Positions 47,079 to 55,454 of a stretch of DNA of 64,000 bases are shown piece by piece. The stretch is from Sporomusa silvacetica DSM 10669 (lineage in GTDB: Bacteria > Bacillota > Negativicutes > Sporomusales > Sporomusaceae): NCBI RefSeq assembly GCF_002257705.1, contig NZ_LSLK01000059.1, forward strand, positions 248,001-312,000, written 5' to 3'. A program made the translations under genes and the position numbers. Every line of letters starts with the position of its first letter. Position 1 is the first letter of the stretch. The notes under the pieces are model-generated. The model was not told the DNA's origin. It saw only the letters and a list, made by a program, of their open reading frames with translations, and made no database searches.

Positions 47079-47684
47079 TTAGTCAACTATCTCTTGTTTT
47101 AACTTTTGATAGTCTTCCCAGGTATCAGCATCGTAAAAGGCCGCCTTTTCAGGCCAGTTAACTTCCACAACCTGCGTCGGGTTAGCACACATAATCTGCC
47201 GTCCGCCGGTATCACCATTCAGCTCAGTAAGTGCAGTAAGCCAGTAGCTGCCAAATAGTACAGGACTATAGCGTTGTCCCTGATAACAGGGCACAATAAT
47301 CGTTTTACTGCTGGCTGACTGCGCAAAATGACCAATTAAGGTCTCAATCAACGCTTGAGATACCAACGGCTGGTCACCCAAAAAAAACATGATCCCGGCA
47401 AGATCCCTGACTAACTGCTGGACACCCAAAACAATCGATGTAGCCTGCCCCTGCTGGCGCTTGGAATTATAGACCGAGCGAATAGCCTGCGCCTGGCACA
47501 GCGCAGCTAGCTTTGCCTCAGGTTCCCCAATAACGGCAATACAATCGGCCCACGGAAATTTGCCCACAATACCTAGTACATGGGTTAACAAGGGGTGGCC
47601 CGCCAGTGGAAGCAGCAGTTTTTGCCGGCCCATACGCCTGGCAGTACCTGCCGCCAAAATTACTGCACCAATTCCATTACTCAC
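47079..47684 (-). CDS. mocA: MocA/MobA-like molybdopterin nucleotidyltransferase
   Basis: 201 residues with a GTG start that overlaps the yqeC stop (GTGA). The nucleotide-binding N-terminus is V-I-L-A-A-G-T-A-R-R-M-G-R-Q-K-L-L-L-P, and G-D-Q-P is the metal-binding motif. This is the MocA/MobA fold that attaches CMP or GMP to the molybdenum cofactor. MocA enzymes make the cytosine dinucleotide used by xanthine-dehydrogenase-family hydroxylases, which fits the hydroxylase operon upstream. CTP against GTP preference cannot be proven by eye. Confidence 0.88.
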   Translation of the reverse strand: MSNGIGAVILAAGTARRMGRQKLLLPLAGHPLLTHVLGIVGKFPWADCIAVIGEPEAKLAALCQAQAIRSVYNSKRQQGQATSIVLGVQQLVRDLAGIMFFLGDQPLVSQALIETLIGHFAQSASSKTIIVPCYQGQRYSPVLFGSYWLTALTELNGDTGGRQIMCANPTQVVEVNWPEKAAFYDADTWEDYQKLKQEIVD

Positions 47685-48430
47685 AGGTTGTACACCTCGC
47701 TTGGCTGCATAGCAACGCCATAGCCTGAGGTCACCACTATCCGGTCAATACCCACCTCCGCCGCCTTAACATAGCCGGCAATTTGTTTGGCCGCTTGCCT
47801 GGCAGCCTTATCGCCGCTACCGCTAAGCAGTAAAACCTTGCTTCCCCGGGCATATTGGAAGATGCCCTGTTGATGCACGGCCAGCTTGGCAATATCCAGC
47901 CAGGTGATTGGCTCGCCCGGCTGTTTATTAATTATATGAGTCACCAACTCTAACCGATGGGTATTGGCTGGAGATAACGGCTGCTCCAGAGCGCTTATAT
48001 TAACTACGCCGACAGTTCTCATTGTACTGACAGGTATAACGGGCTCCTGCGCCGTCGGAGCTTTGATAAGGCAATGGCGCGCCCCGTCTGCCTCGACCAA
48101 AATACAAGCACCAGGTAGAGCGGCGGCCAGCTTATCTACCCAGTCGGACGGTATCCCAATTACTTTTTCACCCGCTTGCCGGGAAAACCAAGCTACCTGT
48201 TGCTGCTTTGCCAGTGCTTGTATAACCTGTGCCACCCCTGTGCCAAAGTTATCAATCACCACCAGGGGATAATGAGTTATCTGGCGATAAAACATCTTGG
48301 TTGTAGTTGTAACCACAATAGGCCATCCCAGGCCAGCAGCGACAAGTGACTGCACTAAGGATGTCTTACCTCCCGCACCAACGCAAGCCACCACACCAGG
48401 CTGCTTTAGGCCTATGGCGTCTACCAGCAT
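47681..48430 (-). CDS. yqeC: Selenium-dependent hydroxylase accessory protein YqeC
   Basis: 249 residues. The P-loop C-V-G-A-G-G-K-T-S-L lies at residues 16-25, followed by V-V-T-T-T-T-K-M-F. Later come E-A-D-G-A-R-H-C-L-I-K-A-P and T-R-x-x-G-V-V. This is the YqeC family, which in comparative genomics travels with selenium-dependent molybdenum hydroxylases. ATG behind GGTGG. It is coupled to the mocA-like gene by a 4-base overlap. It lies 114 bases after the permease gene, with a terminator between. Confidence 0.9.
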   Translation of the reverse strand: MLVDAIGLKQPGVVACVGAGGKTSLVQSLVAAGLGWPIVVTTTTKMFYRQITHYPLVVIDNFGTGVAQVIQALAKQQQVAWFSRQAGEKVIGIPSDWVDKLAAALPGACILVEADGARHCLIKAPTAQEPVIPVSTMRTVGVVNISALEQPLSPANTHRLELVTHIINKQPGEPITWLDIAKLAVHQQGIFQYARGSKVLLLSGSGDKAARQAAKQIAGYVKAAEVGIDRIVVTSGYGVAMQPSEVYNL

Positions 48431-48490
48431 ATTACACCACCTTGATAAATACTTCCATGATTCATAGTTCTTTCCACCCCTAGCGGTAAG

Positions 48491-48535
48491 ACAATAAAGG
48501 CGGCAACCACGTTATGTGGCTGTCGCCTTTATTGT
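48491..48535 (-). terminator. Terminator after the xanthine permease gene
   Basis: Twenty-base arms (48491-48510 and 48516-48535) pair with one G-T and one A-C around a GTTAT loop. The sequence on both outer sides is T/A-rich (CCTTTATTGT). It would separate the xdh-permease transcript from yqeC-mocA, at least in part. Confidence 0.8.
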
Positions 48536-48543
48536 TTCGCTAT

Positions 48544-49884
48544 TTAACCGATGTATTCCTGCTTGCCAATAGCGGCTTCACCTGGTTTATCGGTACCATT
48601 TAAGGTAGCGTTCAAAATGATAGCAGTCACACTACCGGCAGTAATGCCGCTGTGGAGAATTACCTGCGCCCAACTAGGGAAGTTCTGATAAAAGTTAGGT
48701 ACAGCCAGCGTAATCATGCCCACGCCGATACTGACGGCAACCACCATAATATTGTGAGTACCATCAAATTGAACCTTGGATAAGGTCTTAATCCCGCTGG
48801 CAGCTACCATACCAAACATAGCAATACCAGCACCGCCCAATACCGGATTGGGAATAGCGGCAATAACGGCAGCTGCCTTGGGGAATAAGCCCAAAACTAT
48901 CAGGATGACACCAGCAGCTGCTACCACAAATCGGCTCTTAACCCTAGTCAAACCAACTAAGCCGACATTTTGCGCAAAAGCGGTGTAAGGGAAACTATTC
49001 AATATCCCGCCCAGAATTGTGGAAAACCCATCTGCGCGGAGCCCCTTGGTCAAATCCTTTTGCGTAACAGGCTTCGAAATAATCTCACCAATAGCGATAC
49101 AGTCACCTGTCGTCTCAGTCATAACTACCAGCATAACCAGTACCATGGCGAGAATGGATGCCAGATCAAAGGTTGGCAGTCCAAAGGCAAACGGAGTGGT
49201 AACTCCCATCCACGCGGCGGTAGGAACCTGTGAAAAGTTAACCATCCCCAGGGGAATAGCAATCAGCGTGCCCACAATTAATCCCAAAAGAACGGCAATG
49301 TTGCTCAAAAAGCCTTTAAAATAGCGGTAGAAAAATAGCACAAGTATCAGAGTAACAAGCGCCATACAGATATAAGGGAAGGCCGCAAAATCCTTGGCTG
49401 CCGGATTGCCGCCAGCAGCCCAGCGAACAGCAACCGGCATAAGAGTGACACCAATGATAGTGATAATGGTACCTGTCACAACCGGCGGAAAGAAACGGAT
49501 AAGTCGGCTAAAATAAGGACTCATTAGATAAGTCACAAGACCGGCGACCATAATGGATCCATAAATGCCTGTCAGGCCATGGGTCTTGCCAATAATAATC
49601 ATGGGCGTCACCGCAGCAAAAGTTACCCCTTGAATAACAGGCATCTGAATACCCATATTTCCAAACCCAATGGTCTGAATCAAGGTCGCAATACCACAGG
49701 TAAATAAATCGGCGTTAATCAGGTAAATCAGCTGTTCTTTGCTCAGTCCCAGCGCATTGGCAATAATGAGCGGCACAGCCACAGCTCCGGCATACATAGC
49801 CAACACATGCTGCAAGCCGTAGGTAAACAGTTGGCCCAGCGGCAATATTTCATCCACTGGATGCTTGGATTGGTTCTCTTGCAT
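48544..49884 (-). CDS. NCS2-family xanthine/uric acid permease
   Basis: 446 residues with about 13 helices. The N-terminus has F-T-Y-G-L-Q-H-V-L-A-M-Y-A-G-A-V-A-V-P-L-I. Helix 8 has M-T-E-T-T-G-D-C-I-A-I-G-E, and helix 10 has N-S-F-P-Y-T-A-F-A-Q-N-V-G-L-V-G-L-T-R-V-K-S-R. The T-E-T-x-D and Q-N-V-G motifs are those of xanthine/urate carriers, unlike the uracil carriers (E-H-x-G-H; E-N-I-G). It is 36 bases after the Mo-subunit gene, so it most likely imports its substrate. ATG behind GGAGGG. Confidence 0.92.
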   Translation of the reverse strand: MQENQSKHPVDEILPLGQLFTYGLQHVLAMYAGAVAVPLIIANALGLSKEQLIYLINADLFTCGIATLIQTIGFGNMGIQMPVIQGVTFAAVTPMIIIGKTHGLTGIYGSIMVAGLVTYLMSPYFSRLIRFFPPVVTGTIITIIGVTLMPVAVRWAAGGNPAAKDFAAFPYICMALVTLILVLFFYRYFKGFLSNIAVLLGLIVGTLIAIPLGMVNFSQVPTAAWMGVTTPFAFGLPTFDLASILAMVLVMLVVMTETTGDCIAIGEIISKPVTQKDLTKGLRADGFSTILGGILNSFPYTAFAQNVGLVGLTRVKSRFVVAAAGVILIVLGLFPKAAAVIAAIPNPVLGGAGIAMFGMVAASGIKTLSKVQFDGTHNIMVVAVSIGVGMITLAVPNFYQNFPSWAQVILHSGITAGSVTAIILNATLNGTDKPGEAAIGKQEYIG

Positions 49885-49920
49885 TACATTTTCCCTCCTT
49901 CTATTCTTTGGGGATTGACG

Positions 49921-52212
49921 TTATTCAGGTCTTGCTTGTGGTTTCATCCCCATAAACACCTTTTCTGGAGTAATTGGCAAACGGGTGATGCTGACGCCCA
50001 CTGCATTATACACAGCATGAGCAATGGCGGGCGATGGCGTATTGATAACCGCTTCGCCAATCGACTTGGCACCAAACGGGCCTGTTGGCTCATAGCTTTC
50101 TTCAAAAGCCACGGTAATCCTGCCTACATCCTTCCGGCAAGGAATTTTATATTGCATAAAGTTATTGGTCTGCAACCGGCCACGTTCGTCATAGCGAACT
50201 TCCTCGTACATAGCCAAACCAATGCCCTGGGCAATTCCACCCTCCACCTGGATTTTGACCAGGTTGGCATTAAGTATCGTACCACAATCTACGACCGCAA
50301 CATAATCAATAAGTTCAAACTTCCCGGTCTCTGGATCTACTTCCACTTCAGCAAAACCGGCAATGAATGGCGGTGGTGATATCGGCGAGCCATAGGTGGC
50401 GTTACCTACCAGCTGGCACTTGTCGGTCCCCACAACCAGCGATTCTGCCAGCGTTTTGAGGCTGATTGCCTTACTACCGTTAAACGCTGTAAGTTGCTGA
50501 CCATCAAATTCAATTTGTTCAGGCGCCACGGCTAGCACTTTGGCACCTTGGGCAATAATCTGATTTTTTAAATCTTCGGCAGCCTGCAGCACAGCCATAC
50601 CAGTGACATAGGCAGTGCTTGAGGCATAAGAACCGGGATCATAAGGTGAAACATCGGTATCTGCCGCGTGAACAATAATTTTCTCTGGCGGTGTATCCAA
50701 TACCTCTGCGGCAACCTGGGCCAGCATCGTATCACTGCCTGTCCCCATATCGGTGGAACCGATGAGTAAAACATAGTGACCGTCCTCATTCAGGCGGATG
50801 GCCGCCGAAGACGTGTCAATACCGGCAATGCCTGAACCTTGCATGGTTACTGCCATACCAATAGCCCGTATTTTGCCGTTCGGCAGTTCCCGGCGGGGAT
50901 ATTTATCTTGCCAGCCAATCATCTCTCTGCCTTTTTGGATACAACGCTCCAAAGTCGAGCTGCCAAGCACATTGCCATGATAAGCAAGCGCGGTTTCGCC
51001 TTCCTTGATTATATTTTTTAGTCTAAGCTCGGCTGGATCCATATTGAGCCTGGCTGCCAATTTGTTGATTGTTGATTCCAGCGCAAAGGTTCCCTGGGTA
51101 GCTCCATAGCCCCGGAGTGCGCCTGCTGGCGTTTTGTTCGTATACACAGCATGACCATGATAACGGACAGCTCTGGTCTTATTATAGAGTGGCAGCGTCT
51201 TATCGCCACACACCGAAAAAGTAGTTGACCCGTGTTCACCATAAGCCCCGGTGTCTGATAGATTCTCAATATCAAGGGCGCGGATAAAACCGTCTTTGTC
51301 TGCACCTAATCTGACTTTTAGCCGCATGGCATGACGGCTGGTAGTACAGCTGAAGGTCTCGGTACGGCTATAGATAAACATGGCCGGTTTGCCGGTTTTA
51401 AGAGTTACCAAGCCGGCAAATACTTCGCCTGAACCTGTTTGTTTGCCGCCAAAGCCACCGCCAATCCGTGGTTTGATAACCCGCACTCTCGTAGCAGGCA
51501 GTTCTAAAGCTCGTGCCACTTGTCGTTTAATATGGAAAGGAACTTGTGTGGAAGTAACCACTACCAATCGTTCAGTATGGTCAAGATAGGTAAACGCGCG
51601 AAAGGTTTCCATCATCGCCGGCGCCTGAGCCTGCGTATAATAGGTTTCTTCAACAACAATATCGCAATTCTTTAGTTCCTGCTCAACATCGCCTACAGCC
51701 AAGGTATGGGAGGAGCAAATATTGCGTTCTTTTGCCAGGCCAGTATCAAAATTGCAGAAAAGGTCATCTTCCGGATGAATGACTGAGGCATGATCAATGG
51801 CCTGCTCAAAATCAAGCACTGGTTCAAACACCTCATAGGAAACTTTGATTAGTTTCATAGCCGCATTGGCAGCCTGTTCACTGGTAGCGGCAATTATGGC
51901 TACCTCATCACCAACATACCTGACAATAGGGTCAAGGATCAATCGGTCATAAGGAGATGGTTCCGGATAAGATTGACCAGCCAGCGTAAACCGTACTTTA
52001 GGAACATCTTTATGGGTAAGAATGCATTCTACCCCTTTACTATTACGCGCTTTAGTTGTGTCAATCGACTTGATTCTAGCAAACGCATGCGGACTGCGCA
52101 GGATTTTTATCACCAGTGCATTGGCGGGTGCCAAATCTTCGGTATATACAGGCTTACCTGTGCAAATAGCAATTGCATCAGTTTTAGGCAAAGCTTGACC
52201 TACATATTTCAT
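49921..52212 (-). CDS. xdhA: Molybdenum hydroxylase, molybdopterin-binding large subunit (xanthine dehydrogenase-like)
   Basis: 763 residues from the ATG at 52212, which overlaps the 2Fe-2S gene stop by 4 bases and has GGGGGTGA before it. It begins V-G-Q-A-L-P-K-T-D-A ... G-K-P-V-Y-T-E-D-L. The Mo-cofactor motif is G-G-F-G-G-K-Q, and the catalytic glutamate is in F-G-A-K-S-I-G-E-A-V. Q-A-P-A-M-M-E, where xanthine oxidases often have Q-x-x-x-E-P, is a variant. Substrate cannot be set from sequence; purine is inferred from the permease. A selenium-dependent enzyme is suggested by YqeC. No in-frame TGA is present, so labile selenium in the cofactor rather than selenocysteine is expected. Confidence 0.93.
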   Translation of the reverse strand: MKYVGQALPKTDAIAICTGKPVYTEDLAPANALVIKILRSPHAFARIKSIDTTKARNSKGVECILTHKDVPKVRFTLAGQSYPEPSPYDRLILDPIVRYVGDEVAIIAATSEQAANAAMKLIKVSYEVFEPVLDFEQAIDHASVIHPEDDLFCNFDTGLAKERNICSSHTLAVGDVEQELKNCDIVVEETYYTQAQAPAMMETFRAFTYLDHTERLVVVTSTQVPFHIKRQVARALELPATRVRVIKPRIGGGFGGKQTGSGEVFAGLVTLKTGKPAMFIYSRTETFSCTTSRHAMRLKVRLGADKDGFIRALDIENLSDTGAYGEHGSTTFSVCGDKTLPLYNKTRAVRYHGHAVYTNKTPAGALRGYGATQGTFALESTINKLAARLNMDPAELRLKNIIKEGETALAYHGNVLGSSTLERCIQKGREMIGWQDKYPRRELPNGKIRAIGMAVTMQGSGIAGIDTSSAAIRLNEDGHYVLLIGSTDMGTGSDTMLAQVAAEVLDTPPEKIIVHAADTDVSPYDPGSYASSTAYVTGMAVLQAAEDLKNQIIAQGAKVLAVAPEQIEFDGQQLTAFNGSKAISLKTLAESLVVGTDKCQLVGNATYGSPISPPPFIAGFAEVEVDPETGKFELIDYVAVVDCGTILNANLVKIQVEGGIAQGIGLAMYEEVRYDERGRLQTNNFMQYKIPCRKDVGRITVAFEESYEPTGPFGAKSIGEAVINTPSPAIAHAVYNAVGVSITRLPITPEKVFMGMKPQARPE

Positions 52213-52664
52213 ACTGGTGTCACCCCCAGGTACTTCTTGATTGCCCTGAGCTGTCCCTGATAACCGGTACAACGGCACATGTTACCTGTCAAATAGTGAA
52301 TAATGTCAGCTTCGGCAGGATTAACCAGCTCCCGTTTCATGGCCAGCACTGTCAGGATAAAGCCGGGACTACAGTAACCACACTGTTCAGCCCCTTCTGC
52401 TGCCATAAAGTGAGCAAACCCCTCTGCCTCATGACGCAACCCCTCAATGGTGGTAATATGCTTACCATTGGCACGAAAGGATAAAGTAGCACAGGACAAG
52501 GTCGGTTTACCGTTCAGCCAGATAGTGCATAATCCACAGCAGGAAGTATCACAGCCTCTTCTTACACTATACAAGCCCTGCTGACGCAGCGTATCAACAA
52601 GAAAATCGTTAGGCTGAACATCGAGGGTAACCTGCCGGTGATTGATGATGACGGTTATTTGCAT
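52209..52664 (-). CDS. xdhC: Molybdenum hydroxylase 2Fe-2S subunit
   Basis: 151 residues. The plant-type ferredoxin cluster has C38, C43, C46 and C58, with an extra cysteine at 42 (R-G-C-D-T-S-C-C-G-L-C). The second, helical cluster domain has C95-G-Y-C98 and C130-R-C132-T-G-Y. This is the standard small subunit that passes electrons from the Mo site to FAD. ATG behind GGAGGTGG; it overlaps the FAD gene by 10 bases and the large-subunit gene by 4. Confidence 0.95.
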   Translation of the reverse strand: MQITVIINHRQVTLDVQPNDFLVDTLRQQGLYSVRRGCDTSCCGLCTIWLNGKPTLSCATLSFRANGKHITTIEGLRHEAEGFAHFMAAEGAEQCGYCSPGFILTVLAMKRELVNPAEADIIHYLTGNMCRCTGYQGQLRAIKKYLGVTPV

Positions 52665-53458
52665 GCTACCACCTCCGCAATGGCCCGTTTAATGAGTGTT
52701 TTGGCTACAGCCTGACGATACACAGCTGAAGCGCGCGAATTGTCACCAAAAGACAATTCCCCTACTGCTGTTTGGGCAGCCTGCTCCATGACCTCGGCAG
52801 TCATATCATTATCGCCATCCCTCAGTAGTGCGGCCGCCTGAACAGCTAGTCTGGCGCGAGTAGGCCTGGCACCAACGGCAATTTTCCATTCACCGTCAAG
52901 CTGGGACACAGCCACCGTCAGCAAGGGATAATCACTGGCTGAGTTACGCAAGGCCTGATAGGCAGCATGGCCCTTGGTTTTATGAATGATTATTTTTGTC
53001 AAAATATCTTTGCTGCGGGGTGTATCCAAAAAGGCCGCTAACGTCATCCGCCCGCCTTTAACTAATTCAACTTCAGTATCAAGTGCCAGTAAGGCGGTAA
53101 GAAAATCAGAAAAGCCATACCTCATAAAGACAGACGCACCAACAGTCACAACATTACGAAACTGCACACCAATAATATTAGCTACTGCTTTTGGCAATAA
53201 ACCATCAGCATAGTTATTTACAGCTGCATTTGTTTCTACATCACGCAAACTTGTCATGGCACCAATTTCGATATAGCTGCCATAGTCTTTACTATATTTC
53301 AGACCAAGTTTCGACAAATCAACTCCGGTATGAATGGTCTGAGAGCCCATCCGCAGATAGGCGCAGCCGCCTAGCACGGCATTGCTTCTTTTCTCTTTTA
53401 AAATATTATAAGCAGCTTCCAGTGTATCTGGCTGCGCTACGTTAAGCAAGGTAAACAA
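52655..53458 (-). CDS. xdhB: Molybdenum hydroxylase FAD-binding subunit
   Basis: 267 residues with a TTG start behind GGAGG (seven-base gap). N-terminal F-T-L-L-N-V-A-Q-P-D-T-L-E-A-A-Y and A-V-L-G-G-C-A-Y-L-R-M-G match the CO-dehydrogenase-flavoprotein fold. The usual T-x-G-G-N-(L/I) is replaced by T-V-G-A-S-V-F, followed by D-F-L-T-A-L-L-A-L-D. It is shorter than typical (about 290). It is first of the operon; a promoter-like element and two inverted repeats lie upstream. Confidence 0.92.
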   Translation of the reverse strand: MFTLLNVAQPDTLEAAYNILKEKRSNAVLGGCAYLRMGSQTIHTGVDLSKLGLKYSKDYGSYIEIGAMTSLRDVETNAAVNNYADGLLPKAVANIIGVQFRNVVTVGASVFMRYGFSDFLTALLALDTEVELVKGGRMTLAAFLDTPRSKDILTKIIIHKTKGHAAYQALRNSASDYPLLTVAVSQLDGEWKIAVGARPTRARLAVQAAALLRDGDNDMTAEVMEQAAQTAVGELSFGDNSRASAVYRQAVAKTLIKRAIAEVVACK

Positions 53459-53470
53459 TTTTCAACCTCC

Positions 53471-53494
53471 ATTGCCGATCGAACATTCGGCAAT
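53471..53494 (-). promoter_or_regulatory. Perfect 8-bp inverted repeat in the xdhB leader
   Basis: ATTGCCGA (53471-53478) and TCGGCAAT (53487-53494) are exact inverted copies around an 8-base centre. The hairpin ends right at the GGAGG ribosome site of xdhB, so it could control translation, or be a repressor operator. Confidence 0.5.
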
Positions 53495-53505
53495 TATTTC
53501 GCTAG

Positions 53506-53543
53506 TATAGTTCGAATTATAACATAGCCGCTTGCTTGTCGAA
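53506..53543 (-). promoter_or_regulatory. Promoter and overlapping palindrome of the xdh operon
   Basis: On the minus strand TTCGAC (53538-53543), 16 bases and TATAAT (53516-53521) form a fair sigma-A promoter. The palindrome TATAATTCGAACTATA (53506-53521, 14 of 16 symmetrical) covers the -10 box, a typical operator place. Confidence 0.5.
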
Positions 53544-53576
53544 AAGAAATATTGTATATGTTGTGTATTTAGAGAG

Positions 53577-53617
53577 AAAAAAATGCCGACCACTGCAACA
53601 GTTGCATGCGACCGGCC
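53577..53617 (-). terminator. Terminator after the ABC-F gene
   Basis: On the minus strand GGCCGGTCGC and GTGGTCGGC pair imperfectly around a central TGCAACTGTTGCA palindrome (53584-53617), followed by seven T and TCTCTC (53577-53583). The remaining 53618-53718 shows nothing clear. Confidence 0.6.
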
Positions 53618-53718
53618 GATATTTTTACCCCAACAGAAAGTACAACTTTCTTAAAGGCAGGATAAGGGCAACATCGACTTGCACTGTCGCCAAAGGCTCG
53701 GCGCAAGCCGTGTTTTCT

Positions 53719-55275
53719 TTACACTATCTTTGTTGTCCAATTCTCGACATTCCATACTGCTGTTACCCAGTCTTCGTAAAATTCAGGTTCGTGGGAAACC
53801 AGGAGAATAGTGCCTTTGTACTCTATTAGAGCGCGTTTTAGTTCGGCCTTGGCTTCGATATCAAGGTGGTTGGTGGGCTCGTCCAGCACCAACCAGTTAA
53901 CGTCTTTAAGCATAAGTTTACATAGCCGCACTTTAGCATTCTCGCCCCCGCTTAAAACCATCATCTGGCTGGTAATATGCTCATTGGTTAGACCACAACG
54001 CGCCAGTGCGGCCCGTACTTCAAAATTGGTCAGGCCAGGGAACTCATCCCACACCTCTTCTATGGCAGTACGGCTGTTATTACGGCTGGATTCCTGCTCA
54101 AAATAACCGGATTGCAGATAATCACCCAATATGACCTTACCGTCAACCGGTTTGATGTACCCGAGCAAGGTTTTGAGTAGCGTTGATTTGCCAAGGCCGT
54201 TCACACCTCTAATAGCTACTTTCTGACCGCGCTCTAAGGTAATATCCACCGGTCTGGTAAGTGGCTCATCATAGCCCAGTACCAAACCTTTGGCCTCAAC
54301 AACAAAACGGCTGGGCGTCCGGGCTTCCCGGAACTGGAAATTGGGTTTAGGCTTCTCCCGAGGTTTTTCCATAATCTCCATTTTATCCAGTCTTTTCTGG
54401 CGACTGTTAGCCATGCCCCGGGTAGCTACCCGGGCCTTGTTGCGGGCGATAAAGTCCTCCAGGCGGTCAACTTCTTGTTGCTGCCGCTCATATGCTTTGG
54501 TTTCCTGGCTTTTACGCATAGCGTACATTTGCTGAAATTGCTCATAATCGCCAGTGTAACGAGTAAGAACCGCGTTTTCCACATGATAAATAACATTAAC
54601 AACTTCATTCAAAAAAGGAATGTCATGCGATACCAGGATAAAGCTATTCTCATAAGCTTTGAGGTAACGCTTCAGCCATTCGATATGTTCAACGTCAAGA
54701 TAGTTGGTAGGTTCGTCCAAAATGAGAATGGTAGGATTCTGTAATAGCAGCTTGGTTAAAAGCACCTTAGTGCGCTGCCCGCCGCTCAAGTCCGCCACAT
54801 CGCGGTCAAGACCGATATCGCCCAGCCCTAAGCCATTGGCTACTTCTTCAATTTTGGCATCAATAATGTAGAAGCTGCCATGTTCGAGCATATCTTGTAT
54901 CTCGCCGACTTCTTCCATCATTTTTTCTACTTCTTCCGGGGCAGCCTCACCCATTTTATCATATAGGCCCAGCATCTCAGCCTCCATGTCAAACATGTTC
55001 TGAAATGCTTCTCTCAGGACATCCCTGATGGTCTTACCCTTGGTTAGCACCGAGTGTTGGTCAAGATAACCGACAATCACGCGGTTAGACCATTCCACTT
55101 TGCCTTCATCAGGGGTCAATTGGCCTGTAATGATATTTAAAAAGGTCGATTTTCCTTCGCCATTAGCGCCAATCAACCCGACATGCTCGCCTCTTAACAG
55201 GCGGAAAGAAGCCTCGGTAAGAATAGCGCGGGCACCAAAGCCATGGGATACATTTTCAACAGTTAAAACACTCAT
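53719..55275 (-). CDS. ABC-F family ATPase
   Basis: 518 residues with two ATPase domains and no membrane segment. Walker A motifs G-A-N-G-E-G-K-S-T and G-V-N-G-L-G-K-S-T, signatures L-S-G-G-Q-R-T-K-V and L-S-G-G-E-N-A-K-V, Walker B I-L-D-E-P-T-N-Y-L-D and V-L-D-E-P-T-N-H-L-D. The linker (about 250-320) is basic and helical. The layout fits the YkpA/YbiT branch of ribosome-associated ABC-F proteins. These act in translation; some give antibiotic resistance, but no resistance-type linker can be judged here. ATG behind GAGGAG. Confidence 0.93.
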   Translation of the reverse strand: MSVLTVENVSHGFGARAILTEASFRLLRGEHVGLIGANGEGKSTFLNIITGQLTPDEGKVEWSNRVIVGYLDQHSVLTKGKTIRDVLREAFQNMFDMEAEMLGLYDKMGEAAPEEVEKMMEEVGEIQDMLEHGSFYIIDAKIEEVANGLGLGDIGLDRDVADLSGGQRTKVLLTKLLLQNPTILILDEPTNYLDVEHIEWLKRYLKAYENSFILVSHDIPFLNEVVNVIYHVENAVLTRYTGDYEQFQQMYAMRKSQETKAYERQQQEVDRLEDFIARNKARVATRGMANSRQKRLDKMEIMEKPREKPKPNFQFREARTPSRFVVEAKGLVLGYDEPLTRPVDITLERGQKVAIRGVNGLGKSTLLKTLLGYIKPVDGKVILGDYLQSGYFEQESSRNNSRTAIEEVWDEFPGLTNFEVRAALARCGLTNEHITSQMMVLSGGENAKVRLCKLMLKDVNWLVLDEPTNHLDIEAKAELKRALIEYKGTILLVSHEPEFYEDWVTAVWNVENWTTKIV

Positions 55276-55370
55276 TTTTTTACTCCTCTTACTTTTAGCA
55301 AATACCTTTATATTTTAGCGCAAGGCGGCTAGAGCTGTCAAAACCCTTTTTTCAAAAAGCGTTCTACACT

Positions 55371-55454
55371 TTATTCGCTGACCAAATTGCAGGATAGGTT
55401 CGACTAAACTTCAGCTGGGTTAAAACCCCTTCTGAATCTAAAGCTCACTTTATA
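55371..55454. repeat. Dispersed palindromic repeat overlapping the AraC gene end
   Basis: TTATTCGCTGACCAAATT (from 55371) and the 57-base tail 55398-55454 match the element at 37653-37782, but the long hairpin between them is absent here. The tail encodes about the last 17 codons and the stop of the AraC gene. Confidence 0.7.

Noticed and set aside
49885..49920. Purine riboswitch before the xanthine permease
   Set aside because: The gap is only 36 bases and holds just the ribosome site; the xdhB leader also lacks the conserved purine-riboswitch core.
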